This document shows, piece after piece, positions 50,201-62,837 of a stretch of 64,000 nt of DNA (position 1 is its first letter; each line of letters starts with the position of its first letter). The translations under genes and the position numbers were made by a program. This DNA is from Prinia subflava (taxonomy: Eukaryota > Chordata > Aves > Passeriformes > Cisticolidae), in contig NC_086248.1 in assembly GCF_021018805.1 (NCBI RefSeq), positions 95,751,239 through 95,815,238 of the forward strand. The letters are read 5' to 3'. The notes beneath the pieces are model-generated. The model ran no database searches. It saw nothing but the letters and a program-made list of their open reading frames with translations, and was not told where the DNA came from.

Positions 50201-50776
50201 CTCCTCAATGACTCCCCAAAATGAGCCATACCAAGCACACGGTTGGACTCACAGTTAATGTCACTTGTAATCCTTCTCCTCTGAAGCAAATCCTCAAAAT
50301 CCATTAAAACCACTTAAACCATCCATTAAGACCAGTCTTCAAAGTCTGCCCTCAAACACCCTGTCCCCCCTAACTAATCATTCCTCCTGTGGTCCTCTCT
50401 TCTCCTGACCAGAAGGAATCACTTGTAAGACACACTTCAAACCCTGGCAGACAATTACAGCAGTTTCCTACTGATCCCATTACTCTTGTGCACACCCCAG
50501 CACCACCACCTCGGCTGCATTTCAGGCAGATGACCTTTCCCTTCTTCTATAGTCATCTCTGATTAGAGTCATTTAGAAAATCCTTGGAGAAGAAAGAAGA
50601 TGGGGGAAGAATATTGGAGCAGGGTCATGTAACAGGATATAAAGTGGGATAAGCAGGTTGCAAGACTACGGAGAGCAGTGACTCTTTAAAACATAGCCAC
50701 ACACTAGCCTATAGTCAAATTCAAGTGGCTGGTAACAAAATTGTGAATCTTTACCACCTCCAGTATTTCCCATGGC
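47276..50776. other. Unique non-coding DNA, nothing specific recognised
   Basis: No gene was identified. A segment near 48440-48540 has conserved-element texture, with CCATTAATTACTCAT among its motifs. The GC-richer segment 49250-49900 carries overlapping open frames on both strands, as expected from its lower stop-codon density, with no domain visible. Confidence 0.5.
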
Positions 50777-50899
50777 AAAAAAACCCAAAAAAAACCAACC
50801 CCAAAAAACCCCCCAAAACAACAACAACTACAAACAAACAACCCACAAAACAAAACAAAAAACCCACCAAACAAACAAAAAAAAAACCACCAAAAAAAA
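50777..50899 (+). repeat. Strand-asymmetric A/C low-complexity tract
   Basis: The plus strand is almost entirely A and C for about 120 bp, made of A runs and C runs with CAA-type units; the minus strand is therefore all T and G. Two lysine/proline/asparagine-rich open frames across it are artefacts of this composition. Confidence 0.9.
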
Positions 50900-52890
50900 T
50901 CATACATACAGAAAGAGAACTCTAGGAGATGAGAAGACAGTGACATGGGAAGAAAACCCCTTGGGATCATAGGTGAAAAGTCACACAGAGGTGTTTCCTG
51001 GGTGGTGCTCTGGTGGCCAGCCTGTGATCACACACTCATCCACCTGCACAGAAGACCCTCTGTGACTGTAAAAAGCCCACAGCTCTGAGAAACAAGGACA
51101 CAGCAGCAAGGTCATAGTAAAAGCTTGGAAGAAACCAGAGAATGATTAAGATGTCACCGGAACCAATGCAACACCAGACTGGTGGCTCTTGATCCAAAAA
51201 AGTACTTGCCACAGGTCTTCCCAATGACTTAGACTGGTTTCTGCACTTGGCCATCAGACAGTGAGATTTAGCATTCAAAAAAGAAGAGGGAAGGAAGGTG
51301 GTTGTTTTGTTGTGTATTGCTACACAGCACAAAAGCAACCTTGGCTCAAGAGGTATAAAAGGTATAAATCACACCTACATAGCAAGAATTCTTTTATGAC
51401 CTGTCCTTGACTCCTTCAACGAAAAAACTACTCTTGCTCAAAGTGGACCACACACATCTGGAATCTCCTCTTTTCATGTGAGCCACTCAAAAAAAGGTAC
51501 AGAGGGAAATATCAAAAAGAAAAAAATTGAAACAGGTCCAGATAATTATTTTAAAATGTGATTTTAATTTTTTTTTTAAAGAAAAAAGGGAAATCATTGA
51601 AACCTTAACATTTTTACATCTGAGTAGCAGTTTCAAATCAATATTGTCAGCAAAACCATCTTATTTCCTAGAGCAGAACAGCAAGTAAAAAGAAGAGAAC
51701 CAAGGTTTTGGGCACTAACCAGGGACAGAAGGGGCTCCCTTTAGGCTCCATCTCAATGAGAGACTTGATGTTGAAGAATCAAGCAGCATTTTGAGGTATT
51801 CCCATAAATGGTGGAAGAAAGGCAGGGAAGAGGCAGGCTTGAGACCCTGCAAGTACAAGGAATTCTTGTGGTACTATTGGCAGTCCTTAGAAAGGGTTGG
51901 TGGGGAAGAAATTATATCAGAGAGCATTTATCTCTTTTCTCTCTATCTCCATCTCTCTTTTATTTTTATTCTCAACAAAGCATGTGGAAAGGTTGCAGCT
52001 TTTTTTCCCTGTGTAGAAAAGGAACATGTTCTGAAATCTCAAAGTTCTGTGGGACAAGAAAACTAATCTCTGCCCAGCTCAAAGGAAAAACCACATCACC
52101 TACAGGACCTGCAGAGGCACACTCAGGAAATATGACCCTACCTAGAGCTTACTAATGCTACCATAAAAGAATTTTTCAGCCCCTGCAGAATTCATGTACC
52201 TTTCTTGGCTTTATGACTTTGGCAGTTTCTTCCATATTCCAAGCAATAAGTCTTGTCTGCTGCATTTCTTTTCTTGCATGGCTATTTTAATACAGCTGAA
52301 ATATTTTCCTGTGATCATTTTTTGTCACAGATATGTGTCAGACTTCAAAGAAATAGTCAGACTACTATACTTGCAATTTTTCCTCCCATATCCCCTGTCT
52401 TGGTTCAGCAATTGGTATTTTCCACTCTCAAACTTTTTTCCTATTCTTTATAGAAAGTTTCTATAATATTATTTTAATTCATCATACATAAAAATGGAAA
52501 ACCCACAATAAAACCTTCATCTTTCTCTTCCCAAGAGAAATAGTAAAAAAATAAGAAAAAAAAATTATATAGTGTCCTGGATTAGAGATATTTTGCACTG
52601 AGAAATTTGGTTGGTAGTATTTGATTGCTGCTGTCATAGCTGCAAAGGAAAGAAGAGAACACAGCACTGAGATGACTGAGACCCTGAGGGTAGAGCCTGA
52701 ATAAAATCACATGAAACGTCTCTGCTGCAAGACACAACCCATAACAACACCACAGATCACAGTGGCAAACAGGATCTGACCCATTCTCACTGACATTAAA
52801 TCAAACTAATGTCCTCATGGATCCTGCCAGGAGACCTTCCCCCCATCACCCCACTGCCTGGCATCTGATCAAAGCACTCACCCTCCCCCT
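50900..52890. other. Unique non-coding DNA, nothing specific recognised
   Basis: No gene or transposon is recognised. A duplicated aggtataaa near 51350-51366 includes a TATAAAAGG box-like string, but nothing around it supports a promoter. Confidence 0.5.
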
Positions 52891-53568
52891 ATGGAGACAC
52901 ACACAGCTGGTCAGAGGGAAAAAGCATCTTCTCTGCATCCTGTGCCCACTGATGGGCTGTCCATACCCCTCACCTGGGCAAGACAGCAATTGCAAGGAAC
53001 AGTTTCCCTTCCCATGCAAAACCCCAGGGACTGGGCTCATCGTGTGTCCAATAGGATGGAGAAGCACTGTAGATGCAAAGCAGGCACTGAGAGCTCCTCC
53101 CACCTCCACATCTCACAAAAGGCAGTAGACAGGAGTCTTCCTCACGGCCTTGCTCACAAGCAAGTCTGGCTTGCCATGGGTGGCCAAAAGTTGGGGGAAG
53201 AAAACTCCCAGAGCCGCCATCAACCTCTTCTTCACAGTCTAGGGAGGGAAGAGAGGGAAGAGGGTGGCTGCCCATCTCACAGCTCACATGGTGGTGAGCT
53301 TGGCTCAGCTCTCCAGGAGGGATACTTCTGTGTCCTTGTCCCACTTACGTCCTGCTTTAAAGCCAGAATTGCCTTTTCTCTGTCCTTTTCAGCTGATCAT
53401 GACTGTCACTTGGGTCTCATGGAAGACCAACCTGCCAGGGCATGTAGGGGTCAGCTGGTGTTTCAGAAGATGCCAAATGAAAGGGCTTCAAACATGGCTC
53501 TTGGGCTTGTAGCTGATTTCTCTTCCTCCATCCCAACTGGTAGTACTGACAAGCACATTAAAGAATAG
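52891..53568 (+). other. Longest open frame in the window (225 codons), coding doubtful
   Basis: The frame runs from an ATG at 52891 to a stop after 53566. The translation is rich in serine, glutamine, glycine and histidine. It shows no signal peptide, membrane segment or recognisable motif. Other frames on both strands are also partly open across the same GC-richer segment, so reduced stop density explains much of the length. A canonical G-quadruplex motif lies inside it. If transcribed it could be an exon of a non-coding or lineage-specific transcript; no promoter or polyadenylation context supports a gene. Confidence 0.15.
53242..53264 (+). other. Canonical G-quadruplex motif
   Basis: Four GGG runs with loops of 1, 6 and 4 bases (GGG-A-GGG-AAGAGA-GGG-AAGA-GGG) meet the G3+N1-7 rule. 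It is embedded in purine-rich sequence inside the 225-codon open frame. Confidence 0.6.
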
Positions 53569-54375
53569 TGTAAAGTATTTCCTCAGCACATTGCAAAAAG
53601 ATGCTAAGAAGAGGGTGCATTCAAGAACAGAAAAGCTGCTTTATGGCTCCCAGACACCCACACATACTAGGACTTTTTCAGCACCCATTTATTAACCTGT
53701 AGGTCAAAGACAAGTAGCAACAACTAATGCAAAGATGCCCAGTGTCCATCTGCCACAATTCACGTGTGCACAATAAACACAAAGCCCCATAGCACATGCA
53801 AAGCATATAGTCAGCTTCTTTACCAAAACAAACCACTCAAGACAACACCCCAGATAAATTACATATAACTTGAGTTCTGTAATGCCCTACGAAGAGCCAG
53901 CCTCCAGCTCTGTAGGTCTGCAGCAGTATGTAACCTACTTTGCTTGGCAGAGGAGCTCTTCTGGTGTGCCACCTTGCAAAGGACCACCACTATCTCCAGT
54001 GCTTTTCTGGCAACTGATCATGCTTAATTTGCTTCATTAGTTCCTGGCAGGGCAAACGACATTTCTCATTAAAATGTTCAGCGGAGCCACTCTTACCAGA
54101 AGTTTTTGGCTCACAAAAGTCTCACTGTGGAGCTAAAAAGAGAAGGGGGGAAAGGGGAAATGCACTGCAGGCACAGATCTTGTGGTTGTCTTTGGCAAAA
54201 AAAAGAAAAGGCAACCATGAGAATCTGTTCCTCAGCAAAGACCAAGTTCAGGGCTGCTTTCCATGCTGACTTCACAAATTACCTTCGTGTAAAAGTTACA
54301 ACTTTTGGGTTGAAGTACAGCCAGTCAAATGGGTAACCAACACACACAGTGAAAACACAGAGATACACAGAAATC
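53569..54375. other. Unique non-coding DNA before the CR1 tail
   Basis: No repeat or exon is recognised. The sequence directly upstream of the CR1 tail does not match CR1, so the LINE copy is strongly 5'-truncated. Confidence 0.5.
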
Positions 54376-54471
54376 TCTGCCCATGGCAGAGGTTGGAATT
54401 AGATAATCTTTAAGGTCACTTCCAACCAACTCCATCCAACTCAAAATATTAGATGGTTCCATGGTTCTATC
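54376..54471 (+). repeat. CR1 LINE 3' end
   Basis: The order ctgcccatggcag, aggttggaattagataatc, tttaaggtcacttccaacc and a degenerate ttccatggttctat matches the 3' untranslated end of avian CR1 (GGTTGGAACTAGATGATC, TTAAGGTCCCTTCCAACC, ATTCTATG octamers). The copy is short, as usual for 5'-truncated CR1 insertions, and moderately diverged. Confidence 0.8.
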
Positions 54472-57248
54472 AAATACCTATGACATCTGTGTTGAAAACT
54501 GGAAAAGGAAATGTTTGTCAAAAAAAAAGTTAAAAAAAAAATTAAAAAACCCTCAACAATTAAATCAACCATTGGACTTGGATGAAGTGTGGAATACATC
54601 TTGAAAAAGAGTCTAAATAATAAGGACACTGCCCAAAGTAGCCAATAAGTAGAGCAGAGTAAAGACCTTCTAAACTAAATCTGCTGCTTATTCACGCATC
54701 TGTGGTGAAACAGAAAAAAAGGCAAATTTCGGTAAGAGTAAAAACAGAGAGAAAGCAAAAAGACATTACTTGCCTGTTTGTGCTAGGCCTCTAGGTGGAC
54801 ACGGCAGAAGAAGCAATGAGCTTTAGCTGGCAGTGTCATTAGATAAAAAATCTTTCCAAGACAGAAAAGGTGGTGATGATTAAGAGATGGATGCACTGAT
54901 GGAGACAACAGTGAGACACAGCATAGACCAAGTCAAATGACACCATCATCTCAACAGCCTGAGGGAGATGATATGGTCTGCATCAGGCCAAAATCAGAGC
55001 CCAGCCTATTCTCCACTGCAGCTTTACTTCTTTGTAAAGACCTGACAGTATTGAAGTCTAAGGTGAAATAACACATTGCAAGCTTTCCTTTCCAAAGGCG
55101 AGGAAAGAGAGGACTTAATCCAACCATACAGATTGTCTTTTGCCTCAGCACAACTCTTGTAAACTCCCAGTCCTTCTTAATGTTTTGAAAACAAGAGGTA
55201 GGGAAGAGATCACTATTATCCTCATGGGGAAGTGCAGTGGCCCAGCCTTCTGCTCAGGTTTGCTTGATTGTACCCATGAGACCACCCTTGAAGGCACCTC
55301 CCTCTAGCATGGGAAAGCATGGGGACATGGCATTAGAACAAGGGAACAGCAAGGGACCAGGGGGGCACCATGGGGCTGGGACCAAGTGTCACTACCCAGC
55401 TCAGCCTGTGGCCCCGCCAGGTCACAAATTCTGCAAGTTACGTTAAAAATAACTTCTAAATAGTTAAATGACCTACCCCCTGACAATTCTTGCATGCTAT
55501 TTAAAACTCCTATCAAGGAAGAAAAACAGGAGACTCAATGCACAGAAATACATCCCCCCACCTGGAAATAATGCTATAAAAAGGAAGTAACTTAAAATAG
55601 GATTTGGGCTGCAAAGACGTTCAACATCCAGCTTCCCAGGCTCTGGGATCCTTCTCAGGCTCCCCAGTGGATCCAGAGCCTGGACTGTAATAAGCACTCC
55701 TATTTCAGCAGCAGGAAGAAATAAGACAGGCCAGTGTGTGATGGCTTTTCAGTGGTTGCTCAACATTTAAAGGCAGAGCATCCCCTACATTCTGGGACCC
55801 TCCAATCCCATCATGTGCATGAGATACAGAGGCCAGAACACCCATGGCCAACCAACCATTCCTTTTGTGCTGTTCAGGGATATCCACAGCATCAGGGCAG
55901 TTTCCAACAAAGATCTCCTGTGGAGCACTGCCCAACTCTTTGTCAACAGCAAAAAGGGTGAATACACAGCCAGAACTCAGCAGGCAGCTTTGCAGGTGCT
56001 CCATGCACTGTGATGGAGCCAGAAGGTGAATTAGGGTCAACAGTGTTTTGTTTTCATTTGCATGTCCCTCCTCTCCCCATCAGTCAGAACTGACTGCATG
56101 GCTGTGGGGATACAAAAGGTCTCCCTGCCCTTTTGGCAGTCACTTCTCCTATTAGCACTTGGCAGGATTTGATGGGTAAGTTATCTCTGGCTGCAGTATT
56201 TCAAGGGGTGAAAACCTGGCTGATACTGGACCTGAAAAATCAAAAGGTGGCCTAGGACTGCAGTCACAACAGTCTTCTAGGCAAGTCAGATTCCTTGAGT
56301 CCATTTCCATAAACAAACAAGAATCTGGAATGAGGCAGGAGATCACTGGAAGCACGTGAAAGAAAAGGGATAAACACATTGTTTGGCTCAGCTCTTGTAA
56401 GCCATCGTATTACATGCTTGTGGTTAGAGGAAGCTGTTTTATTGGAAAAAAAATGTTTCTGAGCAACTTTTCTACATAAAAATAACTCATTAATGGAGAA
56501 TAACCCTGGGAAACAGCTGGAAATGTCTGCAACTAAACCTCACGGTGAACTGAACCAACCAAACCCCCAGAAGAGATATTGTGGCAATATGGGCATGTGC
56601 TCACTCCATGACTGCACCTTCAAGTCACTCATCCCACTTCAGTGTTCACTGAGATCATGCCTGTAAATCCTGAGATATCAGAAGCACAAAATCTTGCTAT
56701 ATACATCACTGGTAGTTCTGCTAAAAGGGTTTAAAAATGTATTTTGTGCCTGATAAAAAAAACAACAATCTGGGGTTTGAGAAATGGAGATGAATGACGT
56801 TCCACTACAAAAAGACTGAATATGTTGGGGTTTTTTTTTAAGCAGTTAAAAGTATGTGAATTCAGTAGGGAATCCTTTAATTTTCCATCTGTATTTTATT
56901 TTAACTTCAGGTTGTCTTCCTTACTCTGGTCTCTCTTCTCAAAGGTGCAGCAAAAAACCCACAATATTCCTCTGTATCATCTTTTTTCTCCCTTGGCAGC
57001 CTCTCTTACCAGAAAAAAAAAAAATCAGTAAGATCTGTTTGAGGTGGCCTGGTCATGTTGACAAGCGAGTCTTTAACCAGGAGTAACACAAGTATAATCA
57101 AAACCACATGGGACTATTTCAGGGAACTATGTGAGCTGCTGGAGTGAAGGATCTACTGTACATCGACAAATTGGTGTCTCTCTCTGCTATATTCCTCCAA
57201 AATAATCTTCCAGGGGTTTAGGACTGAAGTTTGCTGGTTTGGATGATT
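54472..57248. other. Unique non-coding DNA, nothing specific recognised
   Basis: Small A-rich runs occur near 54522-54550 just after the CR1 tail. Overlapping open frames near 55705-56040 on both strands show no domain. No other feature is supported. Confidence 0.5.
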
Positions 57249-57290
57249 TATTTACATTTATTGTTTATTTACATAAAATTGATTTACATT
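57249..57290 (+). promoter_or_regulatory. Forkhead-like motif cluster
   Basis: TATTTACA occurs at 57249-57256 and 57266-57273 (the second preceded by TTGTT), and ATTTACAT follows near 57282-57289. Three (G/T)TTTAC-type cores in 42 bp resemble a FOX-factor binding cluster. AT-rich motifs arise by chance easily, so this is only suggestive. Confidence 0.25.
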
Positions 57291-58327
57291 CAGCCCTTGC
57301 CTATGTAAGAAAAAAATTTGACTATCCGTCACCTCAACATTAGCAAGAACATACCCCACTTTCTTTTACCCAACTCTCAGAGGTAGCTTCTCCTGGATAA
57401 ACACAGGAAGAAATAGCAAGCAGAGATCTCACATAGCCTCTAGGCTACAAATGGATCATTATCTACACAATGATTTTCTTCCTAGAACCCACACATTGTC
57501 AAGGTTATTTATAGGACTTCTCCCAGCAGTAGCAGCTTGCAAAATAAACAGCCAGTAAATTTCAGGGGTGCACTGAATGCAAAGATAATTCTGGTTTTGC
57601 ACTTTCACTGGGTATTTTGGGAGGTTTTGTCTATGAACTTGGAGACTTGTGGGGCCCTCAAAGCCAAAATTAATAAAATTCACACTGTTAAACATTATTC
57701 ATCCTGCTGGGAGGTTGCAGCATCATGCCTGGAATGGTGGGTGGTTTTTTAGCAAACACCCTTTGCTGCTGAACAAGGGGCAGATCCCAAACCGAAAATC
57801 ACCTTGTGCTTCTGTGAAGTTAGGGCTTAGTTAGGAGAGATTTCAAAGGTGTTGCTGAAAGGTAACAGCTTAAATGCCCCTTTAGTGCTTTTGAAAACCT
57901 CTTCTCCCTTATGAAGCAGTTCACAGGTCCAGCCCCCTTACACTGCTCAGGCAAAGTGGCGCCCTGGTTAAATATTTAAGACTAAACGCGGTGCCAGGAG
58001 CTCCCTGCCTGCATCCACACACTTTTCTGGGCATGTTGTCAGGCTGAGACAGCTTTGCACCATGTGTGGGCAGCTACCAGAAGACTTCAGCCCGTCCTCT
58101 CTTAGAGGATCTCCTGCAATAAGGTCTAGAACGAGCTCCAACATCCCTTTTCTCCATGTTGCCCAGAACTTCCCATGGGTTGACTGCAAATGCCTAGCGT
58201 TTCTTTTCCTCTCTTCCCTCAGCTTTTAAATGGGAATGAGCATTTTCTATTTGAACACTTAGCCCTCCTTGCAATAGTTCTCAAGAAAAAGTTGGCACAC
58301 TGCCTTAGAAGCTGACTGTGCAAGCAG
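57291..58327. other. Unique non-coding DNA, nothing specific recognised
   Basis: No gene or repeat is recognised. Open frames near 57459-57834 overlap on both strands and carry no domain. Confidence 0.5.
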
Positions 58328-58432
58328 ATAAGACACAGGGCTGGGAGTCAGAGGTTACAGCTTTCACCCCAGCCCCACTTTTAGCTGGGTATTACCTGCA
58401 GGAGGACTATTTACCTCTCATTTCCCTGCCAA
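58328..58432 (+). repeat. MIR-type SINE relic
   Basis: The sequence follows the MIR plan in order: agacacagggctgggagtcag, ggttacagctttcaccccag, ccccacttttagctgggta, ttacctgcagg and ttacctctcatttcc. These correspond to the tRNA-derived part, the CORE segment and the CCTCTCTGTGCCTCAGTTTCC part of MIR. It is highly diverged. Identification is by eye against the remembered consensus. Confidence 0.6.
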
Positions 58433-58603
58433 ATATTTGGACTGCAAACACTTTGGCTTAAGGATAACACCTTCTTATATTTCTGGACAACGTCAGCCTT
58501 GGTAGAGCTCTGCTTTCAGGTGAATCCTACCACAGCAGTAGAAAGCAGCCAGTAGACAAGGCTCCAGGATAAAGAACATGATTGTTACAGTACACAAATG
58601 GTT

Positions 58604-58668
58604 TTCAGCTGAAGACACCAAGAGCTAAATCCAGTGAAGTTAAAACAAACAGATTCAGCTGAAGACAC
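58604..58668 (+). repeat. 15-bp direct repeat pair
   Basis: ttcagctgaagacac occurs at 58604-58618 and again at 58654-58668, 50 bp apart. The second copy may reflect a short local duplication. Confidence 0.7.
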
Positions 58669-61600
58669 TGACTGCTTGACCCGATGAAATTAATGATCCT
58701 GTGCTACTCTACAGCTTGAGTTTTCCCTACTATTTTCACCAAGTCATTCCTGCTCACCCACTGATTAAAGATAAAGTTCGCTGGTTGCAGAGCTATACAG
58801 CACTGACACTAAGTATTCCAGCTGTATAAATAAACACTTGGGTGATTGCTTTTGATTTAGGCAATAGTTTTAATTGCTACTATAGGGCTATTTAAAGAAG
58901 GCGCTCTTCCTGTTAATGGCTGAAATAAAACAAGTTGATGGATCTGTCATCATTCCTGATGGGTGGACGCCAGCATCACAACTCAGTCCCTTACCACTGG
59001 CTCTCTTTAGAACCTTTCTGGCAGTACCTCCCTGAAGAAAGGTCCCTGAAGAAAGGTCCATGCCTGAGTTTTCCTCTGACTCTATCATCTCTAGACACTG
59101 AAGCTCACAGATACTGCAGTAAAGTCAGTTGGCGTGCAAGTCTAAAAAATTTATTTGGAAATTATGACGCCTGACATCTCTCTGAATGCTACAAAAAGTG
59201 CTGTGTTAACTCACCACCTTGTTCTTCAAAAACCTGTCATGTTGACCTCAAAAGGATGTAACAAGCAAGGCTCAGAACAGGAAACAGAGAAATGGAATAT
59301 GGTAGGGATAATGAGGCCAGACAGAAAATCAACAAGAAACAAGCACATTTTCAAATCACCACGTATTCATGGGAAGCTTTTCATATTAACTTGGATTCAC
59401 CTTTCTTCCCTGATTTCATATCTTCCACTTTCTTCATGACAGTATTCAGGGTTGATATACGAAGTCATTTGTAAATCTGTGAATGTAATTTGCTCAAGAG
59501 AAATTGCAAGAAGTTTCAACTCTTGTCCAAGGCAGGATACAGCAAGAACAACAGCTACGTTTCCTGGCAGAGGAAAATGAGTGGGGCAGGTCCTGCAGAA
59601 ACACAGCAATAGGCAACTCTTTCTTGGGACAGATTACAATGGTGCTATCTATTGCACAGACTATACACTTATATGCTTGATTTTCCTCATTGAACTTCTG
59701 GACTTTATTTGCAGAGTGAACAGAGAGGAAATAAAAACAAAAATGAGCAGCTTCCTGGAAGCACTCACTTCTAAATTTTTAATGGTCATCTACCCCTTGA
59801 AATTGAGAAAATATAGAATAAGATGTGCAAGAAGAAAAGAATTCCTTATTTAGGATTCACCTGAATACATTCCTGCATAATGGGTGGTGATCAGATTTTA
59901 GCTTAAATAAGGGTATAGAGACATGGAAACCCAAGAGAGGAGTTGATGGCAAATGCCTCTGCAACATGACAGGAACATGGAAAATTCAAAAGTAATATTT
60001 AGTCAAGCTGCTCATATGCTTTTCACAGATGAACTGAGAGCCTTTTAAAAAACACAACTATGCTAGAGAGAGTGATCCTTAACAAATATTTGGCTCCATG
60101 GCATTGCTAGCACCTGAGAAAAGCAGTAAGAAATCCTTCAAGACCTGTTGTCAAATAAGTATTACAGGTGGTTGTCCTCTTTGAAAACGGGTCAGTTTTG
60201 AGGGGTGTAAGTGTTTGGAAATCAAGAGATAGACTGATTCTAGCTGCATTGAGAAGCACAGGACGGATATGCTCCCAAATGAGACACACATCTATATTTG
60301 ATGTGAATCCAAATCTGTTGAAAAGAAAGGACTTTTGGGGTGAGTTCCCAAAACTGGTTTTCAGCCTGCACAGTGCTTATCAGGAGAAGTGAAAAAGTAA
60401 AAAACAAAACTAAATCAAAACAAAGCCCCAGCAAACAGTTTAGTAGAAGTCTTACAAGACTTTTCTCAATAAATACAAAAATATATTATCCAAAATGAGA
60501 TTGCATTTGCCAATACCCTGATGAGGACGTCAGTCTGGTCATTGTGCTGGGGCAGGGTGGGCTCTGAAACACAAGTGCAACTCTGTGAACCCAGGTTTGG
60601 GGTGCCCACTACTTCTCAGTGACAGGCAGTGGGTTGAACTGCTTACAGATATTTGCTTGGGCCACTCCTAAACTGACTGGGCTGGGATTTACTCTAGAGT
60701 GAATTTTAACTGGATGTCCTTAGCTGTAACAGCGCACTACATTTTAATTTGGTTACTTAGAAGCTTTCACCAAGAGCGAGCAACATGCTGTAGGAAGAGA
60801 AGCAGATAAATCTAATTTAAGTACCTTCCCTGTTTTGTCAGGAAAAGGACAGGTCACCATTGTTTGGGAATAAAAGGTCAAAGTCCAGTCTTTGCCCAGT
60901 CATGCATAATCATCACAGAAATCCATTCTTCACTGTCAGCAAGAGACAATACAGAAATAAGTGCATGATGACATCTACTTGTGTTAAAAATAGCAAAACA
61001 AAATAAACAAAATTCCCCCAAATTAAACAGCGACAGCAGCCTGTTTAGTTTAAATATCATGGTGTTGGCCCCTTTAAGGAGATGAGATTTGAGCCTCTGG
61101 GAGTCTCTGGGCTCAGTCTCCCAGGCTCTTGCAGCAAAAGGGTCTCTCTGTCACTTGCTGCTCTCTCCTTTTCCCTCCATGTGCAGTCTCACACTTGCCC
61201 CAGGTGGCTGAGCTCCAAGGCACCATTGCTAGCCAATTGCCTGTGCTGTATTCTCCTGGGTGGAATCAAGATCTCTTTAAAAATAATTGTGTTTCAGTGA
61301 GGAGGGAGGCAGAAGGGCGTGCTAGACCCGAGCACAAGGCTAGAGCTCCAGCTAGGGAGAAAAGCTGGTCTGGTCTGTTTGTTTGCCTCTCTAAAGGGCT
61401 GCTTTAGGGTCTGACTCCAAGTTCAAGATTTTCCACGCTGAACCTGATTTGAACCTGAATCAGAGCCCAAGTTTCCTTTGGCATAAATCAGTTTAGGGAC
61501 AAGATCTGTCCAAAGACACATGTGAGCAACTCCTGTTGAAGTTAAAGGCTGGTGTGTGCGTGCACATGCCTTTGTAACTGGAGGAAGGTCATGACTACGT

Positions 61601-62754
61601 GCCTATTTTATAAACTTTGGGTACTTGTTTGATGTGTTTTTTGCCTTTCATTGTCTCTGCACTCAATAGAGATTCTCGTTTCTCAATGTTTGGAAAGAAC
61701 AAGGCTTCTCCTGACACTAGCCATTCCTCACAGAATACATCATATGTAATTCTTACTTGATTTCCATCTCAGTCAAATGTTTAAAATCAAGTTCTAGAAG
61801 TGGAAAGGTCCAGGGCTCTGTCCCTCTGCCTGGCATGCACATGTTGGCTCACTGTGGCTGATCAAGCTATTCAAGATGTCCTGCAAGACTGAAAACTTTG
61901 AGCCACCTTCCCTGTACCTTCTACACTGCTCTGTGCCACCTCTGGGCTCTGTGGGGTTTCACACATCACACCTGTACAGCAAGAGGTTAACTTGGAGCAG
62001 GTAAAAGGTTTTACTTTAAAATAAAGCTGAAAAAAGTATTCCCCCTCAGAAGAGCCATCTCCCAAATATTCTTATCCGTTCTGAAATGTCTTTTTCTCCA
62101 TCTGGAAAGAAGGCCTCTGGATTTGAAGATAAATCTAAAAGTGCTAATTAACCTGCATGTATTACAAGGTAGGAAGAAAAAAGTTAAGGGGGAGCTGGGT
62201 GGCACAGGCATGGAGCACATGGAAATTTTCTTAAAAAACTTTTTTCATTCCGTTTGAGGAGACTGCTCAAGAAGTAAAAGTCAGCTTGAAGTGAGAGTGG
62301 CAGCCTCATACCTTGAATGAAGCAAAGATCCTGGGCAAATACAGAATTAGTTTTACAATTACAATTAATTTACAAATTATTTACTTCTTTGAGCATCAGA
62401 TGAAAGCTGTGCATCACAAGCATGACATCAAGGGAGCAGTCTTGATAATATGTAATGGTTGCTCTCTTCTGGTCCCTCTCTGCAAAGGGTCAGTGCTGTT
62501 TCCATAGCAGACGTGACTTAGGAAATGATGGACTTTGCTTTCTGGTTATGATAACCTTAATACTCATCAACTGCCTTTGTATACCGTGCTCAGGAGCCTT
62601 TTTTGGTTTTCTCCTGACAATTGCAGCAAAAGTCAGTTCAACATCAACTATAGAGTTGCTCTGCATGTGGAAAAAAGTTAATACCTCCAAGAACAGCACA
62701 GTATGAAGTGGATCTCCATACCTTCCAGCTCTCAGGGAGGAGGGAAAACAACAC
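58669..62754. other. Unique non-coding DNA, nothing specific recognised
   Basis: No gene or transposon is identified. A perfect 14-bp tandem duplication (ccctgaagaaaggt) lies at 59030-59057. Open frames around 59155-59853 and 61082-61407 overlap others and lack domains. Confidence 0.5.
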
Positions 62755-62837
62755 TGGATCATATTTAGCTTTGGCATGAGCGGGTGCAATTCCCAGAGGG
62801 ATTTGCACCCGCTTATGCCAGGACTGAATATGGCTCA
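62755..62837. ncRNA. Long near-perfect hairpin, pre-miRNA-like or palindromic repeat relic
   Basis: Forty positions (62755-62794) pair with 62798-62837 around the triplet AGA. By hand count there are 31 Watson-Crick pairs, 6 G-T (G-U in RNA) pairs and only 3 mismatches (62758/62834, 62769/62823, 62790/62802). The GC-rich inner arms read gcgggtgcaa and ttgcacccgc. Length and stem quality are in the microRNA-precursor range, though the terminal loop is very small. The arms also recall an old palindromic sauropsid repeat with GGGTGCAACTCC-type arms, so a transposon relic is at least as likely as a microRNA. I do not recognise a known mature microRNA in either arm. Confidence 0.45.

Noticed and set aside
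50725..50972. Lysine/proline/threonine-rich open frames
   Set aside because: They are translations of the A/C low-complexity tract.
51345..51366. TATAAAAGG as a core promoter
   Set aside because: It is part of a short duplicated aggtataaa string with no initiator, GC box, CpG enrichment or downstream gene.
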